From NCBI RefSeq assembly GCF_025566885.1, contig NZ_JAOQJQ010000002.1, positions 62,001 to 126,000 of the forward strand: 64,000 nt of DNA. The letters are read 5' to 3'. Below the pieces are notes generated by a model. The model was given only the letters and a program-made list of their open reading frames with translations. It was not told where the DNA came from and did not search any database. Below, one piece after another: positions 50,701-60,431 of the stretch. This stretch comes from Brotonthovivens ammoniilytica (GTDB taxonomy: Bacteria; Bacillota; Clostridia; Lachnospirales; Lachnospiraceae). How positions within the stretch are numbered: position 1 is the first letter of the stretch; every line of letters starts with the position of its first letter. The translations under genes were made by a program, and so were the position numbers.

Positions 50701-52284
50701 TTAATTTAATAAAGGACTTCTGTCAGACAGGTAAGAAATGATATAATATAATTGTGTCTGATAGTCATTAAAGTCGTTGTTCATTATAGCAGAAGCTTTT
50801 TTGATTTTATTGAGTACCGTATTGCGGTGCATAAAAATTGCTGCAGAAGTCTGATTTATATTTCTTCCGTTTAACAGGAAGGTGTAAAAAATTTCACATA
50901 AATCACTGTTATGATCTGCATCGTACTGTTTGAGCAGGTGATAGTAGGGCGAGGCAATCATTGGAAGCGGCATATGTTTTTTCATTTCCCGCAGAAAGTA
51001 GAATATGGCGATATCTTCGAATTTAAAAAACTTTCTGGAATCTGTAAACAGCCGGCTGCCAAGTAAAACTGCTTCCCTGCATTGTGCAGCTGCCAGGGGC
51101 AGATCGGCCAGAGAAAAAAACGTCTGGCTGATTCCGCAGGTCAGAAGATGGCCGCTGAATATTTCATCAAAGATTTTCTGCTCTTTGTCAGTTAAAAAAC
51201 AGGTACAGTCCTCCTGCCTGCTGTTATCTCTGAGAATATAAAGAAAATTCTGGTAGACAAATGGCTTTAAGGAGGGGATAGAGGTCCTAAGATTCCAGCT
51301 TACAAATGAAAAAGGAAGCTTATGGATTTCACTGTAGGCCAGCTTACTTAGAACAAAATTTCCATTAAGATTCAGATCAGGGATATGACGGATCTGATCC
51401 TGAAGCTGTTTGGCAGGAAGCTCAGGGTGCTCTAATATTTCTGTCAAAATTGGTTCATAGATTTCAGATGAAGAGCGGCTGGTAAAACGATCCTGGTGAA
51501 AGTACAGCTCAAGATTTTCACATACGGTATCCATAAGATCCAGATAATTTGTATTTGGGTGCCTGGTACAGCAGAAGATTAAAGCGTATCCAACAATGTG
51601 CTGATTTGCTTTGAAACGGTACATCATACTGTAATAGCAGTTTTGATCAGGAAGACAGTACCAGTTAATTAAAGGGTTGGCGGAATGTTCCGAAGCGGAG
51701 ATAAGGCCGTCTTCGCGGAGCTTTCTGATATCTTCCGGAGTTGCATAACCTGTTTTAATCATTTGTTCCATAAAAGGATCTGATACATCGGGGCTTCGAA
51801 GGTATCCAAGTATGGTATAATTTCTGTCGAAGACAATCATAGGGTGAACCAGAATACTGCTTGAGATATTCAGCAGTTCCTGAAGAGATCCTCCCTGGAG
51901 AAGTGTCAGATGGAATGATTTGTCCCATTCGTCAAATTCCCTGAAAATATTGAGAATTTTATTAAATATCAGTGGGAAAGAGTCTTTTGTATGCAATAAT
52001 ATAACAGAAAGGTTGTGATTTAAGTTAAGGATTGTAGTATCATCATCAGAAGAGATACATAAAAAAACACATTTAGACATCAGCTGCTCAAGAAGAAATT
52101 TGTTTGCGTATCCCCGCAGCATTTTTTCCGAAACCAGATATAAAAAATTTTGGTTTTCGATGGGTGTTTCATTGGCGTCAAATAGCTGGATGCCATCAAA
52201 TCTGCAAGACAGATCAGTATTTTGGATATCGTACCGGCTGTTAGGTGACAGACGGTATAAAAGTACGTTTAAAGGAAGCTGCAT
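50701..52284 (-). CDS. PucR-family transcriptional regulator
   Basis: A 527-residue PucR/CdaR-type regulator. An N-terminal PucR-like ligand domain is followed by a GGDEF-like or linker region and the C-terminal helix-turn-helix (NGRNINQTSAAIFMHRNTVLNKIKKA). It is divergent from the formate channel and dehydrogenase genes across a 174-base gap that holds the dyad CATATCA-n20-TGATATG (52324-52357), a candidate operator. Probable role: control of formate metabolism by an unknown effector. Confidence 0.85.
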   Translation of the reverse strand: MQLPLNVLLYRLSPNSRYDIQNTDLSCRFDGIQLFDANETPIENQNFLYLVSEKMLRGYANKFLLEQLMSKCVFLCISSDDDTTILNLNHNLSVILLHTKDSFPLIFNKILNIFREFDEWDKSFHLTLLQGGSLQELLNISSSILVHPMIVFDRNYTILGYLRSPDVSDPFMEQMIKTGYATPEDIRKLREDGLISASEHSANPLINWYCLPDQNCYYSMMYRFKANQHIVGYALIFCCTRHPNTNYLDLMDTVCENLELYFHQDRFTSRSSSEIYEPILTEILEHPELPAKQLQDQIRHIPDLNLNGNFVLSKLAYSEIHKLPFSFVSWNLRTSIPSLKPFVYQNFLYILRDNSRQEDCTCFLTDKEQKIFDEIFSGHLLTCGISQTFFSLADLPLAAAQCREAVLLGSRLFTDSRKFFKFEDIAIFYFLREMKKHMPLPMIASPYYHLLKQYDADHNSDLCEIFYTFLLNGRNINQTSAAIFMHRNTVLNKIKKASAIMNNDFNDYQTQLYYIISYLSDRSPLLN

Positions 52285-52323
52285 AGTTCATTACCTCATG
52301 TATATCAGTGAATCTGTGGATAT

Positions 52324-52357
52324 CATATCACATTTGTTGATAAAAATGTATGATATG
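52324..52357. promoter_or_regulatory. Dyad between the PucR and formate genes
   Basis: CATATCA and TGATATG are perfect inverted half-sites 27 bases apart from start to start, about 2.5 helical turns. The site lies in the only shared regulatory region of the regulator and the formate operon. Confidence 0.5.
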
Positions 52358-52458
52358 CATAATTTCAACAGTATTTTATGTTTTTTTAAACATACAAAAA
52401 CTGGAAGATTTCAGATAAAATAATTCAGGATAAAATTTCGAATCAGGAGGAAAGAAAG

Positions 52459-53277
52459 ATGAATTCACCAGCTGAAGTAGCTAAAAATTATATCAACATA
52501 GGGAAAGGGAAAGTAAATACACCTGTCAGTAAAATGATTCTGCTGGCGATTATGGCTGGGGCATTTATTGCATTTGGCGGTGTTGGTTCTACAACAGTAG
52601 CGGTATCTGTGGGAGAGGCATCTTTAGGAAAGTTTTTAGGGGCCTGTGTATTCCCAGGCGGTCTTACAATGGTACTGCTGGCGGGAAGCGAATTATTTAC
52701 AGGAAACTGTCTGCTTACAATCCCCCTGTTGGAAAAAGAGATAAAATTCAGTGGCATGATGAAAAACTGGGTTGTTGTATACATAGGAAATCTCATTGGG
52801 GCTTTGATTGTTGCGGCAATTGTTATCTTTGGACATCAGGCAACCTTGTTCAGTAATGGAATGGCGGTATCTATATTAAACACAGCGGCATCCAAGTGTT
52901 CTCTTTCTTTTGGAGATGCTCTGTTAAAAGGCATTGCCTGTAACTTTTTAGTATGTATTGCGGTATGGATTTCCTTTGCGGCAAAAGACGTATTCGGAAA
53001 GATTATTGGGCTGTTTTTCCCGATTATGTTATTTGTACTCTGCGGTTTTGAACACAGTATTGCAAACATGTATTTTATTGGAGCGGGATTATTTGCGAAA
53101 ACCAATGATGCATTTATTCAGGTGGCTGCAGACGCGGGAGTTGATATCAGCTCTGTAACATGGGGAAATTATTTTGGAAAAAATCTTCTTCCTGTTACCA
53201 TCGGTAATATTATTGGCGGCGCTGTCTGTGTGGGATGTGTTTACTGGTTTGTTTACCTTAGAAAAAAAGAGAAATAG
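52459..53277 (+). CDS. Formate/nitrite transporter (FocA/NirC family)
   Basis: A 272-residue FNT channel with six membrane helices. The family's N-terminal (KMILLAIMAGAFIAFGGVGSTT), GSELFTGNCLLTI, the GNLIGALIV and the ACNFLVCIAVW motifs are present. As first gene before an NAD(P)-linked oxidoreductase and formate dehydrogenase it should carry formate across the membrane. GGAGG lies before the ATG. Whether it imports or exports formate depends on the direction of the enzyme. Confidence 0.93.
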   Translation: MNSPAEVAKNYINIGKGKVNTPVSKMILLAIMAGAFIAFGGVGSTTVAVSVGEASLGKFLGACVFPGGLTMVLLAGSELFTGNCLLTIPLLEKEIKFSGMMKNWVVVYIGNLIGALIVAAIVIFGHQATLFSNGMAVSILNTAASKCSLSFGDALLKGIACNFLVCIAVWISFAAKDVFGKIIGLFFPIMLFVLCGFEHSIANMYFIGAGLFAKTNDAFIQVAADAGVDISSVTWGNYFGKNLLPVTIGNIIGGAVCVGCVYWFVYLRKKEK

Positions 53278-53286
53278 GAGGATAAG

Positions 53287-55122
53287 ATGAGTAAGATTTT
53301 TCTTGCGGATCCTGACAGCAGTGATGTAAAAATCGGTAAACTGCTGGATAAATTTGAAAGTAAAGTAAAAGTGTATCCGCCTGGAACCTGTCCTTTGACT
53401 GTGCAGCTTTCACTGCTCCAGTCGTCAAAAAATCAGACGTGCGGAAAATGCGTACCCTGCCGTGATGGTCTGCCTCAGCTGGAGATTTTGCTGAAGCGCA
53501 TTCTGGACGGAGATGCCAGCATGGAAACTTTAGAAGAGATGAAAGCGCTGGCAGCGATGATTAAAGATACAGCAGACTGTGCCATTGGGTACCAGTCTGC
53601 TTCGGAGGTTCTGCAGGGACTTGAAATATTTAAAGAAGAGTATATCAGCCACATACAAATACATGAGTGCCCAGGAGAGATGGGACAGAAAGTGCCATGT
53701 ATTAATATGTGTCCGGCCCATGTGGATATACCGGCTTATATAGCACTTATTGGAAATGAGGATTATGCGGGAGCAGTAAATATTATCCGTAAAGATAATC
53801 CCCTGCCTACTGCATGTGCTATGATCTGCGAACATCCATGTGAGGAGCGGTGCCGCAGAAACCTGATTGATGATTCTTTGAATATACGAGGATTGAAAAA
53901 GTATGCGGTAGATCAGGCTGCAGCTGACAAAGTGGCAGTACCCAAAGCAAATGCTTCAACAGGAAAAAAGATTGCCGTGATCGGAGGCGGTCCCGCCGGA
54001 CTTACTGCTGCGTATTTCCTTGGACTGATGGGCCATAAAGCGGTGGTTTTTGAGCGGCAGAAGAAACTGGGCGGTATGTTAAGGTATGGAATTCCAAATT
54101 ATCGTTTCCCGAAGGAACGTCTGGATGAGGATATCCGGGCTATTTTATCTGCTGGAGATATAGAGGTTCGCTATGAAGCTAAAGTGGGAACTGATATTTC
54201 CATTGAGGAGCTGCATAAAGAATTTGATGCCATGTTTGTAGCTATTGGTGCTCAGGCGGGAAAAAGACTGCGGCTTGATGGAGCCGATGCAGAAAATGTT
54301 GAATCTGCGGTGGAAATGCTTGATCGGATAGGAAATGGCCATCTGCCGGATTATACCGGTAAAACAGTTGTTGTCATTGGAGGCGGAAATGTTGCCATGG
54401 ATGCGGCCAGAAGTGCGGTCCGGTGCAATGCAAAGGATGTAAGAATTGTATACAGAAGACGCCAGAATGATATGACAGCGTTAGATACTGAGATTGAATC
54501 TGCGGTAATGGAGGGCATTGAGCTTATGACTCTGCAGGCTCCGAAATCTATTGAAAAAGATGGTGAAGGAAAATGCCGGGCGCTGATTGTTCAGCCTCAG
54601 ATGATAGGCCCCTATGACCGTGCCGGCCGGCCAAGTCCTATGGATGCAAACAAAGAGCCGGAGCGGATTCCCTGTGAAGTGATATTAATTGCTGTAGGAC
54701 AGGATATTATAAGCCAGCCTTTTGAAGAGTTTGGTATGCCTGCAAACCGCAATGTATTTCAGGCAGGACTGGATACGGCGGTAGAAAACATGCCGGGTGT
54801 ATTTGTAGGCGGAGACTGTGCAACGGGGCCGTCTACAGCGATCCGGGCAGTGGCAGCAGGAAAAGTTGCGGCGCATAATATTGATGAATATCTTGGATAT
54901 CATCATACACTGCACTGTGAAGCAGAAGCGCCGGAGCCAAAAGAGAATAACCGGATTCCTACCGGCCGTGCAAATATAACTGAACGTCCGGCATATATCC
55001 GGAAACATGATTTTGAACATGTAGAAAATCCGTATACATATGAAGAAGCGATGCAGGAGGCAGGCAGATGCCTGCGTTGTGATCACTTCGGCTGCGGAGT
55101 ACTAGAAGGAGGCAGAGATTAA
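53287..55122 (+). CDS. Fe-S/FAD oxidoreductase, NuoF fragment fused to GltD-like domain
   Basis: A 611-residue flavoprotein. Residues 1-120 resemble only the C-terminal [4Fe-4S] part of NuoF (CGKCVPCRDG); the NAD/FMN domain of NuoF is absent. Residues 120-560 form a glutamate synthase small-subunit-like module: Cys motifs CINMCPAHVDIPAYI and CAMICEHPCEERCRR, FAD site IAVIGGGPAGLTAAYFLG, NAD(P) site VVVIGGGNVAMDAARSA and GGDCATGPSTAI. It overlaps the formate dehydrogenase start by one base. It probably passes electrons between formate dehydrogenase and NAD(P). Confidence 0.88.
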   Translation: MSKIFLADPDSSDVKIGKLLDKFESKVKVYPPGTCPLTVQLSLLQSSKNQTCGKCVPCRDGLPQLEILLKRILDGDASMETLEEMKALAAMIKDTADCAIGYQSASEVLQGLEIFKEEYISHIQIHECPGEMGQKVPCINMCPAHVDIPAYIALIGNEDYAGAVNIIRKDNPLPTACAMICEHPCEERCRRNLIDDSLNIRGLKKYAVDQAAADKVAVPKANASTGKKIAVIGGGPAGLTAAYFLGLMGHKAVVFERQKKLGGMLRYGIPNYRFPKERLDEDIRAILSAGDIEVRYEAKVGTDISIEELHKEFDAMFVAIGAQAGKRLRLDGADAENVESAVEMLDRIGNGHLPDYTGKTVVVIGGGNVAMDAARSAVRCNAKDVRIVYRRRQNDMTALDTEIESAVMEGIELMTLQAPKSIEKDGEGKCRALIVQPQMIGPYDRAGRPSPMDANKEPERIPCEVILIAVGQDIISQPFEEFGMPANRNVFQAGLDTAVENMPGVFVGGDCATGPSTAIRAVAAGKVAAHNIDEYLGYHHTLHCEAEAPEPKENNRIPTGRANITERPAYIRKHDFEHVENPYTYEEAMQEAGRCLRCDHFGCGVLEGGRD

Positions 55123-57836
55123 TGGTTAATTTAACGATTAATGGGCAGCATGTAAAAGCCGCCAGCGGTTCTACAATTCTGGAAGCGGCCCGGTCAGCAG
55201 GAATTAAAATTCCTACCCTGTGCTATTTGGAAGGGGTGAATGAAATCGGTTCCTGCCGTTTGTGTGTGGTAGAGGTGGAAGGTATGGATAAATTACCTAC
55301 ATCCTGTAATACCATTGTAAAAGAGGGAATGGTAGTAGAGACCATGACTGAGCGGGTAAAGGCTGCCCGGAGAATGGTTTTAGATCTGTTGCTGTCCAAT
55401 CATGTGCAGGACTGTTTTTCATGTGCACAAAATGGTGTATGTGAACTTCAGAAATATTGCAATGAATATGGTGTAGAGCATACATCCTATGAAGGAACCA
55501 GAATAAAAATAGAAAAACCGGCAAAGAAAGAGCATCCGTTTTTAAGCTACCGGCCGGAATTGTGTATTCATTGCCAGCGGTGTGTAAATACTTGTGCTAA
55601 AGCTACCGGAAGACATGCAATTACTCTTGGAAAAACAGGAATGTTTAATATCATAGAAGCGCCCTTTGGAGAAGACTGGGAGGAAACGTTATGTGAGTCC
55701 TGCGGAAACTGTGCCCAGGCGTGTCCTACAGGTGCTATTACTGAGAAGCGAAGACTTGCTTATCGCGAATGGGAGGTAGAACGTGTCCGTACCACCTGCC
55801 CGCATTGTGCAACCGGATGTCAGATGGATTTGATTGTAAAGGATAATAAGATCGTGGATGTGGAAGCAGCGGACGGTCCTTCTAATCATGGACTGCTCTG
55901 TGTTAAAGGGCGCAGTGCTTCCTTTGATTTTGTAGATTCTCCGGAGAGAATCCGTTATCCATTAATAAAAAATCACAAAACCGGCGAGTTTGAACAGGCA
56001 TCCTGGGAAGAGGCCCTAGATCTGGTGGCATCCCGGTTTACAGAGATTAAAAATAATTACGGAGGTGAGGCACTGGCTGGATTTGCCTGCTCGCGTTCAA
56101 CCAATGAAGATGTTTATATGCTTCAGAAAATGGTTCGTACTGCGTTCATGAGCAACAATACAGATAACTGTGCCCGCGTTTGACATGCTCCTACTGTTGC
56201 CGGGCTGGCAACCACATTAGGCTCAGGAGCCATGACAAATACAATTTATGATACAACACAGGAATCTGATGTTATTATGCTTGTGGGATCAAATCCGGAA
56301 CATGCACATCCCGTAATTGGTATGCAGATCCGTAAAGCAGCAGCAAATGGAACGAAGCTGATTATTGTGGATCCACGGGATATTGATCTTGCAAAAGATG
56401 CGGATATTCATTTGAAATTAAGGCCGGGTACCAATGTGGCATTTGCAAACGGTATGATGAATGTCATTATAGAAGAAGGCCTGACAGATGAGGCATTTAT
56501 AAAAGAACGTACAGAAAACTTTGAAGCTGTTAAAGAGGCTGTAAAAGCGTATACACCGGAACGGGTAGCCAAAATCTGCGATATCGATCCGGACCTGCTT
56601 CGGGAAGCAGCCAGAATGTATGCAACAGCTGATAAGGCTCCGATTATGTACTGTCTGGGTGTTACAGAGCATCATACTGGTACAGAAGGGGTTATGTCTT
56701 TGTCCAATCTTGCTATGATGGTTGGGAAAATCGGACGGCCCGGATGTGGTGTGAATCCTATCCGTGGACAGAATAATGTACAGGGCGCCTGTGATATGGG
56801 GGCTTCTCCAAACCAGTTTCCGGGGTATCAGAATATTCCGGTACCGGGAGTGGTGGAAAAATTTGAGAAGGCCTGGAATACGAAGCTTAATCATAAGGTT
56901 GGAATTAAGGCTACAGACTGTTTCCCCAAAATGCTGACAGGTGAGATCAAAGGCCTCTTTATTTTTGGAGAGGATCCGGTAAGAACAGATCCAAATACCA
57001 GTCATGTAATCAAGGCATTAAATTCACTGGATTTTCTTGTTATGGATGAATTATTTATGACAGAGACAGCGAAACTTGCGGACGTGGTCCTGCCCGGCCG
57101 TTCTTATACGGAGAAGGAGGGAACCTTCTCTAATACAGAACGCCGTGTGCAAAGGGTTAGAAAGGCCATTGAAGTGGCCGGGGAAACAAGACCTGACACC
57201 TGGATTTTCACAGAGATTATGAATCGTATGGGATATCCTCAGCCGCATCTGACACCTGCAGAGATTATGGATGAGATTGCATCTGTAACTCCTTCCTTTG
57301 CGGGAATCAGTCATGTGCGTCTCGACAGCGAAGAAGTAGCCGGGCGTGGCCTGCAGTGGCCGTGTACGTCACCGGAACATAAGGGAACTCCGATTCTTCA
57401 CACGGGAAAATTCTCAAGAGGTCTTGGATATTTCAGTCCCACAGAATATAAGCCCTCAACGGAGCTTCCAGATGAAGAATATCCTTTGACTATGATGACC
57501 GGGCGTGTGCTGCATCATTATAATGCATGCGCTATGACAGACAAGACAGAAGGAATCAACCGAATCGACAAGGGATCATTTATTGAGATGAATACGCAGG
57601 ATGCCAAAGCAGCGGGAGTACACAACGGAGATATCGTTACTGTATCATCCCGGCGGGGAAGCATTCAGACAAGAGCGTATGTATCTGATAAAACAAGAAA
57701 AGGCGAATGCTGGATGCCTTTCCATTATGTGGAAGGTGGTGCAAACTGGCTGACCATTGATTCTTTAGATTCCATTTCAAGTACACCGGAGTATAAGGTG
57801 TGTGCGGTTCGAATTGATAAGCCATGCTGTATGTAA
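55122..57836 (+). CDS. fdhF: Selenocysteine formate dehydrogenase catalytic subunit
   Basis: A 904-residue molybdo- or tungsto-enzyme. Two halves (55122-56183 and on to 57836) are one frame joined by an in-frame UGA at 56181-56183, read as selenocysteine 354 in NCARV-U-HAPTVAGLATTLGSGAMTN, the active-site motif of formate dehydrogenases. N-terminal domains are a [2Fe-2S] (from Cys34), a His-Cys3 [4Fe-4S] site (DCFSCAQNGVC), a two-[4Fe-4S] domain (CIHCQRC, CESCGNC) and the enzyme's own CPHCATGC cluster. A bacterial SECIS hairpin follows the UGA. It oxidises formate or reduces CO2. Confidence 0.95.
56181..56225 (+). promoter_or_regulatory. SECIS element of fdhF
   Basis: Starting 13 bases after the UGA is the stem GTTGCC/GGCAAC with a GGGCT apical loop (56196-56212); outer pairing CCTA/TAGG supports it. 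This is the size and place of a bacterial SelB-binding SECIS, inside the coding sequence. Confidence 0.85.
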
Positions 57837-57847
57837 CATAAATCAGG

Positions 57848-57897
57848 CCCTCCGCAAGGAAGCATAGTGCTTTACTGCGGAGGGTATTCTTTTTTTC
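57848..57897 (+). terminator. Terminator after fdhF
   Basis: CCCTCCGCA pairs with TGCGGAGGG and is followed by TATTCTTTTTTTCTT. selD starts 80 bases further on and may have its own promoter. Confidence 0.75.
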
Positions 57898-57976
57898 TTG
57901 CAAATAAAGGGGAAAATCCTTATAGTTATGATAGGAATAAGGTACAGCCTTAAAAAATGTGAAAAGGAGGAACGGC

Positions 57977-59017
57977 ATGAGTGAAAAAATCAAATTAACA
58001 CAGTTAACTAAAACAGCGGGCTGAGCGGCGAAAATAGGTCCTGCGACCCTTGCCCAGGTTCTGGGTAAGCTGCCTGAGTTTTATGATAAAAATCTGCTGG
58101 TGGGAATTGAGACTTCTGACGATGCAGCTATTTATAAAGTGACAGAAGAGATTGCTCTGATTCAGACATTGGATTTTTTCACTCCTGTGGTGGACGATCC
58201 TTATACATTTGGACAGATTGCAGCGGCCAATTCTCTAAGCGACATATACGCAATGGGCGGGGAGCCGAAGATTGCATTGAATATTGTAGGCTTTCCAAAC
58301 TGTCTTGATCCTGAGATCCTGGGAGAAATTCTGGCCGGAGGTGCGGATAAGGTAAAAGAAGCGGGGGCTGTTCTTGTGGGCGGCCACTCTGTTCAGGATG
58401 ATGAGCCAAAGTATGGCCTTTCTGTTACCGGCTTTGTTCATCCTGATAAAATTTTAAAAAATTATGGTAGCCGGCCAGGTGATGTGCTGATTCTTACCAA
58501 GCAGATTGGAAGTGGAATAATCAATACGGCCATTAAAGCCGAGATGGCTTCTGATGGAGCTGTAAAAGAGGCGGTACAGGTTATGACGTCGCTGAATAAA
58601 AAAGCAAAGGAAGTACTTGAACAGTTTCCGGTTCATGCCTGCACAGACATCACCGGCTTTGGACTGCTGGGACATTGCGTGGAGATGGCTGAGGCCAGTG
58701 ATGTAACGTTTATGCTGGATGTCAGAAGTATTCCCTATATGGAGGAAGCAGCCGATTATGCAAAAATGGGACTGATTCCAGCCGGTGCATATCGAAACCG
58801 GGAATATTTTATAGGAAAAGCGGACTGCAAAAAGGCAGAGGAGTTTTATGTGGATCTTTTATGCGATCCTCAGACTTCCGGGGGTCTGTTGGTGAGTGTA
58901 GCTCCGGATTGTGAAAAGGAACTCCTGGATGCGTTTCGGCAGAGTAATATAGATACAAAGGTTTCTGTGATTGGAAGAGTGTCGGAAATGAACGGCAGCA
59001 GGATTTGTTTGTATTAG
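57977..59017 (+). CDS. selD: Selenophosphate synthetase with in-frame UGA
   Basis: A 346-residue selenide, water dikinase making selenophosphate from selenide and ATP, the selenium donor for Sec synthesis. The frame starts at 57977 behind AAAGGAGG and contains UGA at 58022-58024 as residue 16 in KTAG-U-AAKIGP; the active-site residue here is Cys in most SelD but Sec in some. The Sec position is followed by a hairpin at 58049-58069. Downstream motifs (SDDAAIYKV, QTLDFFTPVVDDPYTFGQIAAANSLSDIYAMGG) are typical. The enzyme thus needs its own product to be made. Confidence 0.93.
58049..58069 (+). promoter_or_regulatory. SECIS-like hairpin of selD
   Basis: CTTGCCCA pairs with TGGGTAAG (one G-T wobble) around the loop GGTTC, 24 bases after the UGA at 58022. 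The place and loop fit a SelB-binding element. Confidence 0.75.
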
Positions 59018-59033
59018 AGTAAAAGAGGTAAGT

Positions 59034-60431
59034 ATGGATAAAAATCTGTTATACCGAAGCATTCCAAAGGTAGACTGCCTGTTGGAAAAGGAAGAAATAA
59101 AGCTGTTAATGGAAACCTATGGACATGACAGAGTGATGGAAGTTCTCCGGGAAAAGCTTGGGGAGCTTAGAAGGTTTATTGGTGTCTGCCAGGAGGATGG
59201 AGACGTTTTTGAAAAGATTTCCCGGCTGCCAAAGGATATCTGTAAAGCTGTGAAAAAGTCCGCACAGCCGGATATCCGGGCTGTGATTAATGGGACAGGA
59301 ACAATCCTTCATACGAATCTTGGACGGGCGCCTCTCAGTCTGGAGCATGCGGAAAAATTAAAAGAGATTACAGCCGGTTATTGTAATCTGGAATACGACT
59401 TAAATAGCGGAGAAAGAGGCGAGAGGTATTCTCATTTTGAGGAGCTGTTATGTCGGCTTACCGGTGCGGAGGCGGCAATGGCAGTTAACAATAATGCTGC
59501 TGCGGTTCTGCTTATTTTAAATAGCCTTGCGGCTGGCGGAGAAGTGATCGTATCCAGGGGGGAACTGGTTGAAATTGGCGGAGCTTTCCGAATTCCGGAT
59601 GTTATGAGACAGAGCGGAGCTGTTCTGATAGAGACGGGTACAACCAATAAGACACGCCTGACAGATTATGAGGCTGCAGTTACAGAAGATACAAAGGCTT
59701 TGTTAAAAGTACATACCAGTAATTACCGTATTGTTGGTTTTACAGAGGCTGTTCCCGCAAAGGATCTTGTGCCGCTGGCACAGGAATGTAAGATTCCGTT
59801 AATAGAGGACCTGGGAAGCGGTGTGCTTATTGATCTGAAGAAATACGGACTTCCGGCAGAACCTTCTGTGCAGGATGCCATAAACAGTGGTGTGGATGTA
59901 GTATGTTTCAGCGGTGATAAGCTGCTGGGAGGTCCTCAGGCAGGGATTATTGCCGGAAAGAAAAAGTACGTTGACCAGATGAAAAAAAATCCGTTGACCA
60001 GAGCACTGCGTATTGATAAATTTACTGCAGCTGCACTGGAACTGGTATTGAAAGAATATTTGTCTCAGGAAAAAGCCGTTCAGAATATTCCGGTATTAAA
60101 GATGCTCCATGAATCTGCAGAGTCGGTGGAGGAGAGGGCAGAGACATTAAAAAGAATGCTGGTATCAGAGAATATAAAGGCAGAAGTTACAGTAATTTCC
60201 TGTCGTTCTCAGGTAGGGGGAGGAGCGATGCCGCTGACTGAAATTCCCAGTGCCGCTGTTTTAATTAGACCGCTGTATATGAAGGCAGAAGAGCTGGAAA
60301 GGGCTATGAGAGGACTGACGGTTCCTATTATTTCAAGAATTGCAGATGATGCTGTTTATCTGGATATGAGGACGGTAGAGCCGCGGTGGCTGGAACAGAT
60401 TGCCAAAAGTCTTGGAGATTTAATAGTATGA
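59034..60431 (+). CDS. selA: L-seryl-tRNA(Sec) selenium transferase
   Basis: A 465-residue PLP enzyme converting Ser-tRNA(Sec) to Sec-tRNA(Sec) with selenophosphate. Signatures: N-terminal domain with INGTGTILHTNLGRAPLS, NNNAAAVLLIL and the PLP-Lys motif FSGDKLLGGPQAG. It overlaps selB by 4 bases (ATGA). Confidence 0.95.
   Translation: MDKNLLYRSIPKVDCLLEKEEIKLLMETYGHDRVMEVLREKLGELRRFIGVCQEDGDVFEKISRLPKDICKAVKKSAQPDIRAVINGTGTILHTNLGRAPLSLEHAEKLKEITAGYCNLEYDLNSGERGERYSHFEELLCRLTGAEAAMAVNNNAAAVLLILNSLAAGGEVIVSRGELVEIGGAFRIPDVMRQSGAVLIETGTTNKTRLTDYEAAVTEDTKALLKVHTSNYRIVGFTEAVPAKDLVPLAQECKIPLIEDLGSGVLIDLKKYGLPAEPSVQDAINSGVDVVCFSGDKLLGGPQAGIIAGKKKYVDQMKKNPLTRALRIDKFTAAALELVLKEYLSQEKAVQNIPVLKMLHESAESVEERAETLKRMLVSENIKAEVTVISCRSQVGGGAMPLTEIPSAAVLIRPLYMKAEELERAMRGLTVPIISRIADDAVYLDMRTVEPRWLEQIAKSLGDLIV

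Noticed and set aside
56160..56240. Frameshift or nonsense mutation splitting the formate dehydrogenase gene
   Set aside because: The frame is unchanged across the UGA, the codon falls on the active-site residue, and a SECIS hairpin and all Sec genes are present.
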